Shown: positions 1 through 8,828, numbered from the stretch's first letter. The stretch: 26,623 nucleotides of DNA from Thermodesulfovibrio sp. (GCA_027050975.1 JALUAR010000229.1:9440-36062), one strand, 5' to 3'. Notes: generated by a model not told the origin, from the sequence alone. Numbers and translations: made by a program.

Positions 1-171
1 CATCTCCTTGAGGTCTTTCTCTCTCTTCTGGAGTTCCAACTCCTTTTGCTCAAGCTCTGTTTTTTTTTCTTTGAGATAGCGGAAGATCTCCTCCTCAGAG
101 TACACTGTAGCCGGTGAGGTAGAGATAGCTACCATTGTCAGTAAAAAGATCATTAGTACAACCCTGGTCAT
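1..171 (-). CDS. MotE/YlxF-like exported coiled-coil protein, N-terminal fragment (window edge)
   Basis: Only the first 57 codons are inside the window; the gene continues past base 1. The fragment begins with a hydrophobic signal or anchor segment (about residues 4-24) and then turns into a heptad-like, Lys/Glu-rich helix. Its ATG overlaps the fliJ stop as ATGA (168-171), so it is translationally coupled to fliJ and is the last visible member of the flagellar operon. In several bacterial groups the gene after fliJ encodes a MotE/YlxF-type protein with an N-terminal membrane segment, a coiled coil and an MgtE-N-like domain. That is the likely identity, but the diagnostic C-terminal part is not visible. 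Confidence is good that it is a real gene and moderate for the family. Confidence 0.6.
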   Translation of the reverse strand, partial: MTRVVLMIFLLTMVAISTSPATVYSEEEIFRYLKEKKTELEQKELELQKREKDLKEM

Positions 172-602
172 TGTCCGAACCTTTTCAGGGAGATATCATC
201 TATGGTTTTCTGTTCCTTTCTCATCTGTTCTTTTCTGAGTTCTCTAATTCTCTTTTCTCGGAGTCTTTCCACAAGTCTTTTATCACGATGTGCCTCGGTA
301 AGCATTTTTTGCGTCTCCTTAAGTTCTTCCAACCTTTTCTTGAGGGACTCCTTCTGTGTGTTCATCCTTTTTGTCATCTGGTCAATGTATACATGGTAGG
401 ATCTTAATGCCTCTGGTTTCAATTCATTAGAGAACGCCTTTGTCTGAAACTCTTCCATGCTTTTTCTGAACTCCTCCTCCAGGCTCCTGATCGTTTCTTC
501 ATGATGTTTTATCATCTTCTGGATCTTGCGCAGCTCAGTGGCAATCTCCTCCTTTTTCCATTCCTTCAGCTTGATAATGTTGTTAAGTGAGTGAATTGTC
601 AT
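168..602 (-). CDS. fliJ: Flagellar export chaperone/stalk protein FliJ
   Basis: A 144-residue, almost entirely helical, highly charged protein with long heptad-like stretches, the expected size and character of FliJ. FliJ forms the coiled-coil stalk that sits in the FliI hexamer of the flagellar type III export apparatus, links it to FlhA and helps recycle export chaperones. Sequence identity in FliJ is always weak, so the call rests on the coiled-coil character, the length and the position right after fliI. Its ATG overlaps the fliI TGA (599-602), and its own TGA overlaps the next ATG (168-171), so it sits in a chain of coupled genes. Confidence 0.85.
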   Translation of the reverse strand: MTIHSLNNIIKLKEWKKEEIATELRKIQKMIKHHEETIRSLEEEFRKSMEEFQTKAFSNELKPEALRSYHVYIDQMTKRMNTQKESLKKRLEELKETQKMLTEAHRDKRLVERLREKRIRELRKEQMRKEQKTIDDISLKRFGQ

Positions 603-1936
603 GATACGCTCCTATCTTTGGTCTCTTCAAACAGAAGTGACAGACCATGAATACTGTCTGCAAGATCCCTCCTGTCTTCTATCCCCTGGCGCAGATAGCC
701 TTTAAGCCTGTCAATCATTGAAATCGCCAGGTCAACCTTTGGATTTGTTCCCTCTTTATATGCTCCGATATTTATCATATCCTCATATTTGTAGTAAGTT
801 GAGAGTATCTCTATAAACTTCATAGCCAGGGTTCGGTGCTCATCATCGACAATATCGTTCATCACCCTGCTAATGCTCTTAAGGACATCGATAGCAGGAT
901 ACTGTCCTTGCATGGCAAGTTCCCTTGAAAGTATGATATGTCCATCAAGCACGGACATTGCTGCGTCTGCAACAGGATCAGCCAGGTCATCTCCTTCCAC
1001 CAACACTGTATAAAGCCCTGTGATGCTTCCCCTGTCAGATGATGTTCCTGCGCGTTCCAGCAGGTTGGGTAGCAGAGTAAACACAGAAGGAGTATATCCC
1101 TTGGTAGTAGGTGGTTCACCTACTGCAAGCCCAACCTCCCTCTGTGCCATAGCAACCCTGGTGAGGGAGTCCATCATCAGGAGTACATCGCGCTTTTTCC
1201 TGTTGCGGAAATATTCAGCAATTGCTGTTACCGTGTATGCTGCCCTGACCTTTGCAAGAGGAGGGTCTTGCGCTGTTGAGACAACAACTACCGATTTTCT
1301 CAATCCCTCCTCGCCAAGATCACGCTCTATAAACTCACGTACCTCTCTGTTTCGTTCACCAATCAATCCAATCACATTCAGGTCTGCCTCTGTGTATCGT
1401 GCTATCATTCCAAGGAGCACACTCTTTCCAACACCGGTTCCTGCAATAATGCCCATTCTTTGTCCTTTACCGCAGGTTAGCAAACCATTTATCGCCCTGA
1501 TGCCCAGATCAAGGGGCTCTGTTATCCGCTGTCTGTGCAGAGGGTTTATCGGCTCACCAGAGATGGGATAGATGTCACCAACTATGGGCCCCTTTCCATC
1601 CATTGGTCTTCCAAGGGCATCAACCACCCTTCCTATCATTTCGTCGGAAACTCGTATAAAAAGCCTGTTGCCAGCCGGATAGACGCGACTGCCAGGCCGT
1701 ATGCCCTGAATATCTCCGATTGCCATTAAGAGTACCTTACCATCTCTGAAACCAACAACCTCAGCATCAATTACTGCTCCGGTATCAGAATAAACCTTGC
1801 ATGCCTCTCCAACACTAACCATCAGACCGGTAGCCTTGATTATAATGCCGGTAATCTCCACCACCCGGCCATAAACCCGCATTGGTTCGATATCTTCGAC
1901 GAGGTCAATGTACCTATGAAGACTCAGTGTTTGCAA
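599..1936 (-). CDS. fliI: Flagellum-specific ATPase FliI
   Basis: ATPase of the flagellar type III export apparatus, related to the F1-ATPase beta subunit. The P-loop GTGVGKS is at residues 166-172 of the 445-residue form chosen here. It is followed by the Walker B region (DVLLMMDSLTRVAMAQRE) and the export-ATPase block GEPPTTKGYTPSVF. Start choice: the frame is open back to a TTG at 1957 that has no ribosome binding site. The TTG at 1936 has GGGAG six bases upstream, so I prefer it; an ATG at 1882 is also possible. The 1936 start overlaps the end of fliH by 23 bases, implying coupled translation. FliH, FliI and FliJ, which work as one complex, are adjacent. Confidence 0.95.
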   Translation of the reverse strand: MQTLSLHRYIDLVEDIEPMRVYGRVVEITGIIIKATGLMVSVGEACKVYSDTGAVIDAEVVGFRDGKVLLMAIGDIQGIRPGSRVYPAGNRLFIRVSDEMIGRVVDALGRPMDGKGPIVGDIYPISGEPINPLHRQRITEPLDLGIRAINGLLTCGKGQRMGIIAGTGVGKSVLLGMIARYTEADLNVIGLIGERNREVREFIERDLGEEGLRKSVVVVSTAQDPPLAKVRAAYTVTAIAEYFRNRKKRDVLLMMDSLTRVAMAQREVGLAVGEPPTTKGYTPSVFTLLPNLLERAGTSSDRGSITGLYTVLVEGDDLADPVADAAMSVLDGHIILSRELAMQGQYPAIDVLKSISRVMNDIVDDEHRTLAMKFIEILSTYYKYEDMINIGAYKEGTNPKVDLAISMIDRLKGYLRQGIEDRRDLADSIHGLSLLFEETKDRSVS

Positions 1937-2531
1937 TTTTCTCTCCCATCTCTTCAAGAAGGTTTGTAAGTTGTCCCTCTACATCCACAAGTACTTCTGA
2001 GTCAGGCCCTGTAACAACCGGTCCGGCAGGAGCCACCTGTGGGTCAAGATCTATTTTGATATCCTGATGAATCTCCAAAAGTTCTGGTTTTGTTTTCTCA
2101 ATCAGTTCCTTCAATGAAGGATTTATCTTTATGGTAATCACTCCTGGCTTAATAATCCTTCTCATGGCCTCTTTTATTAGATTTATTATTATCTTGGGGT
2201 CCTGTTTTATCTCCTCTTTTAGGATTCTCTTTGCTATTGCTACAGCGAGGGAGAAGACCTGTGGCTCAAGCTCTGAGAGTGTACGCTCTTTTACCTCTTC
2301 AAACTCTCTTATGATCTGTTCGAGCCTTTCAATAAGAACCTGGGCTTTCTGTTGACCAACCTCAAATCCGGCACTTTCACCAGCCTTGTATCCCTTCTCA
2401 TACGCCTGTCTTTCAATATCCTCAATCCTTGGAACATAATCTTCATGTTCATCCTCCTGTTGGGTAAACTCAAAGGAGGATATCTCCAGTTCCGTTGCCT
2501 CTTCGCTTCGGAGAATCTTTCCTTTAGACAA
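1914..2531 (-). CDS. fliH: Flagellar assembly protein FliH
   Basis: Regulatory partner of the FliI ATPase; FliH dimers tether FliI to the export gate and the C-ring. The 205-residue protein has an acidic N-terminus, then an AYEKGYKAGESAGFEVGQQ stretch with the glycine-spaced helix repeats typical of FliH, then a conserved C-terminal part related to V/F-ATPase peripheral stalk subunits. The start is TTG at 2531. It is decided by a perfect AGGAGG (2538-2543) six bases upstream, inside the end of fliG, and it overlaps the fliG stop by eight bases. Confidence 0.92.
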   Translation of the reverse strand: MSKGKILRSEEATELEISSFEFTQQEDEHEDYVPRIEDIERQAYEKGYKAGESAGFEVGQQKAQVLIERLEQIIREFEEVKERTLSELEPQVFSLAVAIAKRILKEEIKQDPKIIINLIKEAMRRIIKPGVITIKINPSLKELIEKTKPELLEIHQDIKIDLDPQVAPAGPVVTGPDSEVLVDVEGQLTNLLEEMGEKIANTESS

Positions 2532-3507
2532 TCAGTTCCTCCTCGCCCTTTCCGGCAATAATGATCTTGCCTTCCTCTTCTAACTTGCGTGCAATCTTAA
2601 CAATATTCTGCTGGGCTGCTTCAACATCCGAGACCCTTACAGGCCCCATGGTCTCCATCTCATCCTTAAGGATCTCAGCTGCCCTTTGTGACATATTTCT
2701 GAATATCTTCTCTTTTAGCTCATCAGAGGCTGTCTTAAGTGCCAGTGCAAGATCGGATGTGCTTACCTCTTTCAGAATGGTCTGAATTCCTCTGTCATCG
2801 ATTGTCACAAGGTCGTCAAAGACAAACATCAAAGACCTTATGGCTTCTGCCATTGAGGGATCGTTCTCCTCAATCATCTCAAGGATAGTCTGCTCCAGAT
2901 CTTTGGGTGCATTGTTCAGGATATCCGCTATTGCCTTTATTCCTTCAACCTTCTTGCCATAAGATTCTGTTATGTTGAATTGTGTTTTCAGAACCTCTTC
3001 AAGCTCTTTTAAGGCATCATCCGGTATTCTGTCGAGGCTTGCAACCCTGATCGCCACATCTGTTTTCAGATGTTCAGGAAGCAGCCCCATAACCTCTGCC
3101 GATTTCTTCGGGTCAAGCAGGGTGAGAACAAAAGCGATTGTCTGAGGATGTTCACCGCTTAAAAAGTTGGCCAGTATACTTGAATCAACATCGTTCAGCT
3201 TCTCTATGGGGCTTACCTTCTCTGCCTGCTCAATCAGTTTTTCCGCATCCTCCTCGCCGAACCCTTTGTGTAGAAGCTTTTTGATATACTCTTTCCCTCC
3301 TATTGTGAATGATTCCTCGCTAAACTCCTTTTTGATCTCCTGTAGTATTGCTTCTACCTCCTGTTTTTTCAGTGTCTTGACATCCTTCATAACCGCGGCA
3401 ACACGTTCAATGGTCTCTTTGTCCAGATTTTTTACTATCTCAGAGGCTATCTCCTCTCCTACATAACCAAGCAAGATGGCTGCCTTTTCAGCTCCGCTGT
3501 ATCCCAC
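2524..3507 (-). CDS. fliG: Flagellar motor switch protein FliG
   Basis: Rotor C-ring protein that couples stator ion flow to torque and binds FliF through its N-terminal domain. The 327 residues fit the family. The middle domain carries the EHPQTIA signature (residues 119-125) that contacts FliM. The C-terminal domain has the MFVFDDL motif (227-233) and a charged helix near residues 281-300. Translation starts with GTG at 3507, directly after the fliF TAA. GGAGG lies ten bases upstream, inside the last codons of fliF. Confidence 0.97.
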   Translation of the reverse strand: MGYSGAEKAAILLGYVGEEIASEIVKNLDKETIERVAAVMKDVKTLKKQEVEAILQEIKKEFSEESFTIGGKEYIKKLLHKGFGEEDAEKLIEQAEKVSPIEKLNDVDSSILANFLSGEHPQTIAFVLTLLDPKKSAEVMGLLPEHLKTDVAIRVASLDRIPDDALKELEEVLKTQFNITESYGKKVEGIKAIADILNNAPKDLEQTILEMIEENDPSMAEAIRSLMFVFDDLVTIDDRGIQTILKEVSTSDLALALKTASDELKEKIFRNMSQRAAEILKDEMETMGPVRVSDVEAAQQNIVKIARKLEEEGKIIIAGKGEEELIV

Positions 3508-5031
3508 TTACGGATTACCTCCCATCCATTTTTTGATCAGCATGGCTGCCTTCTGCGGATTTTCCTTGGCCCACTCTATGATTTCATCCCTGGAAGGAAG
3601 TTCTCTTCTTTCCGGTCCGGCCTCTATCTCGGCAGTTGAAGGATAGGAAGGTTGACGGACCGGTGCGGGTGGAGGTGTTTTCAGAGCTTTCATGAGTGGT
3701 CTCACAATAAAGAGCAGAATCAGCAGGGCCAGCAGCAGGATTGTGCCGTATTTGACTGTTGGAATTATATATCTCATATAATCCTTTTCCGGCTCTGCCT
3801 GGAAAACCTCTTCCTGTACCTCAAAGGGCATGCTGACTATCTTTACCTCGTCCGACCGTTCATCTGAAAAACCTATGGCCTTCTTTACCAGCTCCTCATA
3901 GGTCTTTATCTCCTCCTCGGTTCTGGGGATATATTGCTTTTTACCTGATCCATCCTCCTTGTATTTTCCGTCCACCAGGACTGCCACGGATATACGTTTG
4001 ATAACACCTGTAGGCTTTACAACATGGCTGAGGATCTTGCTTATTTCGTAATTAACGGTTTCTGTCTCCTTTGTTATTCCCGCCTTGCTTTTTCCGGTCC
4101 TGGTTGTTCTTCCGGGCAGGTTTGACTGAACACCCGGAACTCCGGCAGTGGAGGCTAAAGATTTTCTCTCTGTCAGTTTTTGCTTGCTTCTTACAACCTG
4201 TCCATCAGGGTCATATATCTCCTGGGTCTCTTCAACCTTTGTAAAATCAATATTGACACTGGCCTTTGCGCGTACCCTGTTCTTACCCACTACTGGAGTA
4301 AGAATGCTTATGATCCGCTTTTCAATATCATGTTCGATAGCTCGCTGATACTCCAGCTGGGTGGTGGTAAGGGCAGTGGTATCATCGGTCTTTGTGTTCA
4401 GGATATTTCCCTTGTTGTCAATAACTGTTACATTGTCAGGAGAGAGCCCTTCGACACTGCTTGCTACGAGATGGACAATGCCCTGAACCTGCCTTTTGGT
4501 GAGCTTAACACCAGGGCGGAGCTTTAGTAAAACAGAGGCTTTTGGTTGTTGGTCTAAGGAGGTGAAGATGGATCTTTCCGGAATAGTGAGATGGACCCTA
4601 CAGTCCATCACTTCCTGTAAAGATCTGATGGTTCGCGAGAGCTCTCCCTGAAGTGCCCTCCTGAGGTTGACCTTCTGGACAAATTCCGTGGTTCCCAGTC
4701 CGGTTCGGTCGAAAATCTCATACCCTATACCACCACCCTGAGGCAGGCCCATGCTGGCAAGCTGGAGTCTGAGTTCATAGACCTGGTCAGAGGGCACAAG
4801 AATGCCTGTCTGAGTGCTTTTGTAAGGCACCTTCATTTCCTTCAGCTTTTGTATGATCGCACCTGCATCATCGGGTTGAAGATTGGTATACAGTATCTGG
4901 TAATCAGGTGCCTGTGCCCACGTTATAAGCAGAATTATTCCTGACAGGGCAACAACCATCAGGGTCAGGGCGGTAAGTTTTCTCTTGCTGTCCCAGTCCT
5001 GAATTCTATCTATGAGATCCTTTAGTGCCAT
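3508..5031 (-). CDS. fliF: Flagellar MS-ring protein FliF
   Basis: Forms the MS ring in the inner membrane, the base on which the export gate and C-ring assemble. The 507-residue protein has a transmembrane helix at about 20-38, a YscJ/FliF-type ring-building region with the characteristic QRALQGELSRTI-like block (here RRALQGELSRTI), a second membrane helix at about 428-447, and a C-terminal cytoplasmic tail. The tail helix DEIIEWAKENPQKAAMLIKKW corresponds to the FliG-binding segment. The ATG overlaps the fliE TGA by one base (TGATG). Confidence 0.97.
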   Translation of the reverse strand: MALKDLIDRIQDWDSKRKLTALTLMVVALSGIILLITWAQAPDYQILYTNLQPDDAGAIIQKLKEMKVPYKSTQTGILVPSDQVYELRLQLASMGLPQGGGIGYEIFDRTGLGTTEFVQKVNLRRALQGELSRTIRSLQEVMDCRVHLTIPERSIFTSLDQQPKASVLLKLRPGVKLTKRQVQGIVHLVASSVEGLSPDNVTVIDNKGNILNTKTDDTTALTTTQLEYQRAIEHDIEKRIISILTPVVGKNRVRAKASVNIDFTKVEETQEIYDPDGQVVRSKQKLTERKSLASTAGVPGVQSNLPGRTTRTGKSKAGITKETETVNYEISKILSHVVKPTGVIKRISVAVLVDGKYKEDGSGKKQYIPRTEEEIKTYEELVKKAIGFSDERSDEVKIVSMPFEVQEEVFQAEPEKDYMRYIIPTVKYGTILLLALLILLFIVRPLMKALKTPPPAPVRQPSYPSTAEIEAGPERRELPSRDEIIEWAKENPQKAAMLIKKWMGGNP

Positions 5032-5336
5032 CAGACCTGCATCCTCATAATCTCTTCATAGGCTGAAACCAGTCTGTTTCTTACCTCAACCATTGTCTGA
5101 AAGGAGATTTCGGCCTTCTGCATTGCTATCATGGCCTGGACAATGTCTCCTTCACCGCTTGTGAGCTCCTTTATCGCCTGATCCGCCTCTTTTTGCAAAG
5201 AAGCAACCTTTCCGATGGTCTCGTCAAGAAGCTTTTCAAATGCTCCATCCTGCTGTTTTTTCTCCTGGGGCTTGAGACCGTTCTGATTGTTTGATATCCC
5301 GTTTATGCTACTGCCTGCTCCTTTTAACGGATCCAT
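5031..5336 (-). CDS. fliE: Flagellar hook-basal body protein FliE
   Basis: Small rod-base protein that joins the MS ring and export gate to the proximal rod. The 101 residues match the usual family length. The disordered, polar first third is typical, as is the conserved C-terminal region with FEKLLDETI and the block around AMIAMQKAEISFQTMVEVRNRLVSAYEEIM. ATG at 5336 has GGAGG six bases upstream. It lies 22 bases after flgC and overlaps fliF by one base. Confidence 0.95.
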   Translation of the reverse strand: MDPLKGAGSSINGISNNQNGLKPQEKKQQDGAFEKLLDETIGKVASLQKEADQAIKELTSGEGDIVQAMIAMQKAEISFQTMVEVRNRLVSAYEEIMRMQV

Positions 5337-5358
5337 TTCAGACCTCCTTTAAGATTGT

Positions 5359-5766
5359 TTATCTTCCAAGTTCCAGAGCCTTGAGATACATGGATTTTGT
5401 AATATTGAAGGCATTTACATTTGCCTCGTAAGCCCTTGTAGCCATCATCATGTTGACCATTTCTTCAATAAGATTTATGTTTGGCATTTTTACAAAACCG
5501 TTCTCATCAGCATCAGGATGTTCCGGGGCATAGACCACCTTCGGAGGTGAATTATCTTCCACAACATCAACTACGCGTACACCCTCAAGAGCCTTCACCT
5601 CATCAATAAGAAACGAGGTGAAGACAACGTCCCTACGTTTATAAGGGCCACCTTCCGGAGTTCTTGTGGTGTTTACGTTTGCAAGGTTGGATGCGATAGT
5701 GTTCATCCTTATCTTTTGAGCCACAAGGGCCGAGGCGCTTATATTAAAGGCTTTGAAAATATCCAT
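5359..5766 (-). CDS. flgC: Flagellar basal-body rod protein FlgC
   Basis: Proximal rod subunit of the flagellar axial structure, exported by the flagellar type III system. The 135-residue protein has the N-terminal rod/hook signature (SALVAQKIRMNTIASNLANVNTTRT, residues 12-36, given here only to identify the axial-protein helix). It also has the C-terminal block with MVNMMMATRAYEANVNAFN that pairs with the N-terminal helix. ATG at 5766 has AGGAGG nine bases upstream. The gap to flgB is six bases. Confidence 0.96.
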   Translation of the reverse strand: MDIFKAFNISASALVAQKIRMNTIASNLANVNTTRTPEGGPYKRRDVVFTSFLIDEVKALEGVRVVDVVEDNSPPKVVYAPEHPDADENGFVKMPNINLIEEMVNMMMATRAYEANVNAFNITKSMYLKALELGR

Positions 5767-5772
5767 GCTCTG

Positions 5773-6141
5773 TTACCTCCTGAGTAAAAGGGTTTTATAC
5801 ATCTTGAATCTGTCGTTTAAAAGCCGAAGGGTTGCCTGATAGAGAATCGCATTCTCGGTGATCTTTGCCATCTCCACATCCTCCTCCACATTGTTTCCAT
5901 CAAGCCAGGATGATGATTCCTCCTCTCTTACAGAGGCCTCAAGTCTGGCCTCCATGGCTCTGAGATGAACGGGAGAGGTCTTCTTTAGCCTGAGCCTTTC
6001 CTCATCAAGGACAGATTCAAAGGAGATATCCTTTGCCTTGTAGTTAGGCGTGTCACTGTTTGCTAAATTACCAAGAAGTACCTTATGTCTTTGCATCGTG
6101 AATTGAACAATCTCTTCAAGCCTTTTAAGAGTACTGTCCAT
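5773..6141 (-). CDS. flgB: Flagellar basal-body rod protein FlgB
   Basis: First gene of the flagellar operon and a proximal rod component. The 122 residues contain the axial-family N-terminal segment with HKVLLGNLANSDTPNYKAKD (about 19-38), followed by the block DISFESVL typical of FlgB. The C-terminal helix (ENAILYQATLRLLNDRF) matches the family. ATG at 6141 has AGGAGG eight bases upstream. The 253-base gap to the next upstream gene holds a sigma-54-type promoter, so flgB is probably the first gene of a transcript running at least to the MotE-like gene. Confidence 0.95.
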   Translation of the reverse strand: MDSTLKRLEEIVQFTMQRHKVLLGNLANSDTPNYKAKDISFESVLDEERLRLKKTSPVHLRAMEARLEASVREEESSSWLDGNNVEEDVEMAKITENAILYQATLRLLNDRFKMYKTLLLRR

Positions 6142-6199
6142 CTCTCTATCCTCCTATGTAAAACTTTTTGACGCTCTGGCAAACCTGTTTGTATAAAGA

Positions 6200-6215
6200 T
6201 ACAAATTCTGTGCCA
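6200..6215 (-). promoter_or_regulatory. Probable sigma-54 (-24/-12) promoter for the flgB operon
   Basis: Read on the minus strand, the element is TGGCAC, five bases, TTGTA. The GG and the -12 pair are separated exactly as in the consensus TGGCAC-N5-TTGCW. The -24 half is perfect; the -12 dinucleotide is GT instead of GC. Transcription would begin near 6189, leaving a leader of about 48 bases before flgB. The upstream neighbours are sigma-54 activators of the FlrC type, which supports function. The rest of 6142-6394 shows no gene and no convincing terminator. Confidence 0.6.
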
Positions 6216-6394
6216 GTCTCATATATTGCATGGATGCTAAAATCTGGCAGTATCTTCAATGAAATTACAGGCTATTTTATTAGTACAGGACAATAAGAAT
6301 AACCGATTCATAAAATTAGGTTAATAAGGTAGGAATTTTTTTCCTGTTCTGTTGCTAAGACTGCTTTGTTGAAGTGAACGTCATTATTTTGTCG

Positions 6395-7684
6395 CTATAG
6401 ATTCAGGTTGTACTCATGAAGTTTGTTTCTCAAAGTCCTGACACTGATGCCAAGGTACTCGGCTGCCTTGGTTCTGTTTCCACCTGTTGCTTTGAGGGTC
6501 CTTTCGATCAATTCTCTTTCCATTTCCTTGATTGTCTTGATAGCCTTCTCTTTCTTACCGTTTGAAGGATTTGTAACAAGGGCATTCCGCTCAACAAAAC
6601 CTCCCTGTGAGATAAGCACTGCCCTTTGGATCACATTCTGTAGTTCTCTTACATTTCCCTTCCAGGGATGAGTATACAGAAATTGAAGGGCCTCGTCAGT
6701 AAATCCACTGATATGTTTACCATACTGGGCAGCATACCGTTTCAGGAAATGTTCTGCCAGCAGCCTGATGTCTCCCTTTCTTTCTCTCAACGGTGGTAAC
6801 TCAATGGGAAAGACACTGAGTCTGTAGTAAAGATCCTCTCTGAAGTTGCCCTTTTCTATCTCTTCGGGCAGGTTTCTGTTGGTTGTGGCAATAACTCTTA
6901 TATCCACAGGAATAGGATTTTTGGCTCCTATTCTGTCTATCTCCCTTTCCTGCAAAACCCTGAGAAGCTTTGCCTGGAGGGTAAAGGGCATTTCCGCTAT
7001 TTCATCAAGCAAAAGGGTGCTTCCATGGGCAAGCTCAAACTTTCCCACCTTTCTCTCCAGGGCTCCTGTGAATGCTCCTTTTTCATGTCCGAAGAGTTCA
7101 CTTTCCAGGAGATTCTCGGGTATGGCAGCGCAGTTCACAGCGATCATTCTCCTGTCTCCTCTTCTGCTGTGCTGATGTATGTATCTGGCTATCAATTCCT
7201 TTCCTGTGCCGCTTTCACCGGTGATTAAAACAGTGGTGTCTGTTCTGGCCACCTCCTTTGCCATTTTTAGAATATTTAGCATTGTTTCATCCTCTGTAAT
7301 AATATCCGAGGTGTCCACAGCCGAAGGAGTTAAAAGTCCTGTAACAGCGTTTTTTAATGAGTCGAAGGAGAAGGGTTTCATCAGATAGTCTGAGGCACCT
7401 AACTTCATACACTCCACCGCATTCTCAACAGTTGCAAACCCTGTTATAACCAGTATGGGAATGTTCGATGTCTTTGCTCTGACTCTTTTTATGAACTCGA
7501 GTCCATCCATGCCTGGCATCTTCATGTCCGTGATAATAAGTGAGTACTCTTCCTTTCCATCTACAAGCTCAAGGGCCTCCCGGGCATTCTGGGCGCTTAC
7601 TACATTGTATCCGAAACGTTTTATGGCCTCACTCATGGCCTCTCTCATCTGTGTGTCGTCATCAACAACAAGCACTGTTGACAT
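6395..7684 (-). CDS. FlrC/FleR-like sigma-54-dependent response regulator
   Basis: A 429-residue NtrC-family activator. It has a receiver domain with phospho-acceptor D53 (ITDMKMPGMDG), an AAA+ domain with Walker A GESGTGKE, the sigma-54 contact loop GAFTGA, and a Fis-type helix-turn-helix (NRTKAAEYLGISVRTLRNKL). The HTH end resembles FlrC/FleR, the activator of middle and late flagellar genes in Vibrio and Pseudomonas. The ATG at 7684 has GGAGG six bases upstream and overlaps the kinase gene by 23 bases. The next gene downstream is flgB, behind a sigma-54-type promoter, so flgB is the natural target. Orthology to FlrC is inferred from HTH resemblance and context. Confidence 0.88.
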   Translation of the reverse strand: MSTVLVVDDDTQMREAMSEAIKRFGYNVVSAQNAREALELVDGKEEYSLIITDMKMPGMDGLEFIKRVRAKTSNIPILVITGFATVENAVECMKLGASDYLMKPFSFDSLKNAVTGLLTPSAVDTSDIITEDETMLNILKMAKEVARTDTTVLITGESGTGKELIARYIHQHSRRGDRRMIAVNCAAIPENLLESELFGHEKGAFTGALERKVGKFELAHGSTLLLDEIAEMPFTLQAKLLRVLQEREIDRIGAKNPIPVDIRVIATTNRNLPEEIEKGNFREDLYYRLSVFPIELPPLRERKGDIRLLAEHFLKRYAAQYGKHISGFTDEALQFLYTHPWKGNVRELQNVIQRAVLISQGGFVERNALVTNPSNGKKEKAIKTIKEMERELIERTLKATGGNRTKAAEYLGISVRTLRNKLHEYNLNL

Positions 7685-8828
7685 GTTCTACCTCCCTGTA
7701 TAATAGGTTTTCCGGAAAATGAAGTATGAAGGTGCTCCCCTCTCCGGGGGTACTCCTTACGGATATTGTTCCACCATGGGCCTGCATGATTTTCAGAGAG
7801 ATGGAAAGTCCGAGTCCTGTACCCTCATCCTTGGTTGTATAGAAGGGGTCAAAGATACGGTCAAGGGTTGACTTATCAATTCCCGGGCCTGTGTCTTTAA
7901 TGCTGAGCTGTAGGTATCCATTGGAAGTCTCGCTATGGATCGATATTTTACCGGCAGAATCCATGGCCTGGACAGCATTAAGAAGTATATTCATGATAAC
8001 CTGTTTAAGAAGTGCTGCATCTGCCTTTAAAAGGACATTGGAGATGTTAAGCTCGATAGAGATATTCCTTGATTGTATAACAGGAGATATAAGCGAAATA
8101 GCCTCCTTTACCACGGTATTCAGGTCGCAGTCTGACAGCTTCGGGCTCCGTGGCTTTGCGAAATAAAGCATATTGGAGAGAAAATTATTTAGAGTCTGTA
8201 CTCCAGACGATACTCCCCGTGCAAGGCTTTCATAACTGGTGCCTTCAAGTTCCCTATGTAACATTGACGCATATAACTCAATGCTGCAGAGGGGATTCCT
8301 CAACTCGTGTACTATGGTGGCCATCATCTCTCCCATGGCAATAAGCCTTCGGTTTCTGCTGGCCTCGGCCTCTTTCTCCTTAATCGCCGTTATATCTCTG
8401 AACAGAACCACATAGCCTGCATTCTCAGTATCCGTTTTTACTTCCGACATGCTTACATAAAAGATTCGTTCACCCTTTGTCGTATTGATTACCACTTCTG
8501 TCTGATCACCCTCGATCGGAAGGCTTGATGTGGCTTTCTCTGTGGCATCCGACTGCTTAATGCCGAACAGCTCCTCTGCTGTTCTGTTCATCATTATGAC
8601 CCTTTTGTCCTGATCGAGGACAATAACCGCTTCATCCATGCTCTGGATAACGGATTCGAGAAACCCCAGGGTCTTTTTCAGTTGTTCATTCTTCTTCTGT
8701 AGTTCCTCTGAAAGGTATTGGATATGATTTTTTAAACTCTGATAGTATGTCTGTAACTTCTCGGATGCTTCACTGAAGGTTCTGAATGCTGCATTAAGTT
8801 TTTCGAGCTCAACACTGCTTTTTATCAT
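7662..8828 (-). CDS. FlrB/FleS-like soluble PAS sensor histidine kinase
   Basis: A 388-residue kinase with no membrane segment. It has an N-terminal coiled coil (about 1-58), a PAS domain (about 59-150), a HisKA domain with phospho-acceptor H174 in VHELRNPL, and an ATPase domain with the N-box (NILLNAVQAM), G1 (DTGPGI) and G2 (GTGLGL). This cytoplasmic layout is that of FlrB/FleS/FlgS, which sense flagellar assembly state rather than an external ligand. Start: GGAG lies six bases upstream of ATG 8828; a GTG at 8831 is also in frame but only three bases from the site. The start overlaps the TPR gene stop, and the gene end overlaps the response regulator, so all three are coupled. Confidence 0.88.
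   Translation of the reverse strand: MIKSSVELEKLNAAFRTFSEASEKLQTYYQSLKNHIQYLSEELQKKNEQLKKTLGFLESVIQSMDEAVIVLDQDKRVIMMNRTAEELFGIKQSDATEKATSSLPIEGDQTEVVINTTKGERIFYVSMSEVKTDTENAGYVVLFRDITAIKEKEAEASRNRRLIAMGEMMATIVHELRNPLCSIELYASMLHRELEGTSYESLARGVSSGVQTLNNFLSNMLYFAKPRSPKLSDCDLNTVVKEAISLISPVIQSRNISIELNISNVLLKADAALLKQVIMNILLNAVQAMDSAGKISIHSETSNGYLQLSIKDTGPGIDKSTLDRIFDPFYTTKDEGTGLGLSISLKIMQAHGGTISVRSTPGEGSTFILHFPENLLYREVEHVNSACC

Noticed and set aside
1020..1571. Open frame of 183 codons on the plus strand
   Set aside because: It lies wholly antisense to fliI, has low-complexity Arg/Ser/Pro-rich content typical of a shadow frame, and has no promoter or ribosome binding site of its own.
6331..6345. 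AGGAA-T5-TTCCT hairpin as a terminator for the FlrC-like gene
   Set aside because: The stem is only five base pairs, AT-rich, with no GC-rich base and no T-tract after it on the relevant strand.
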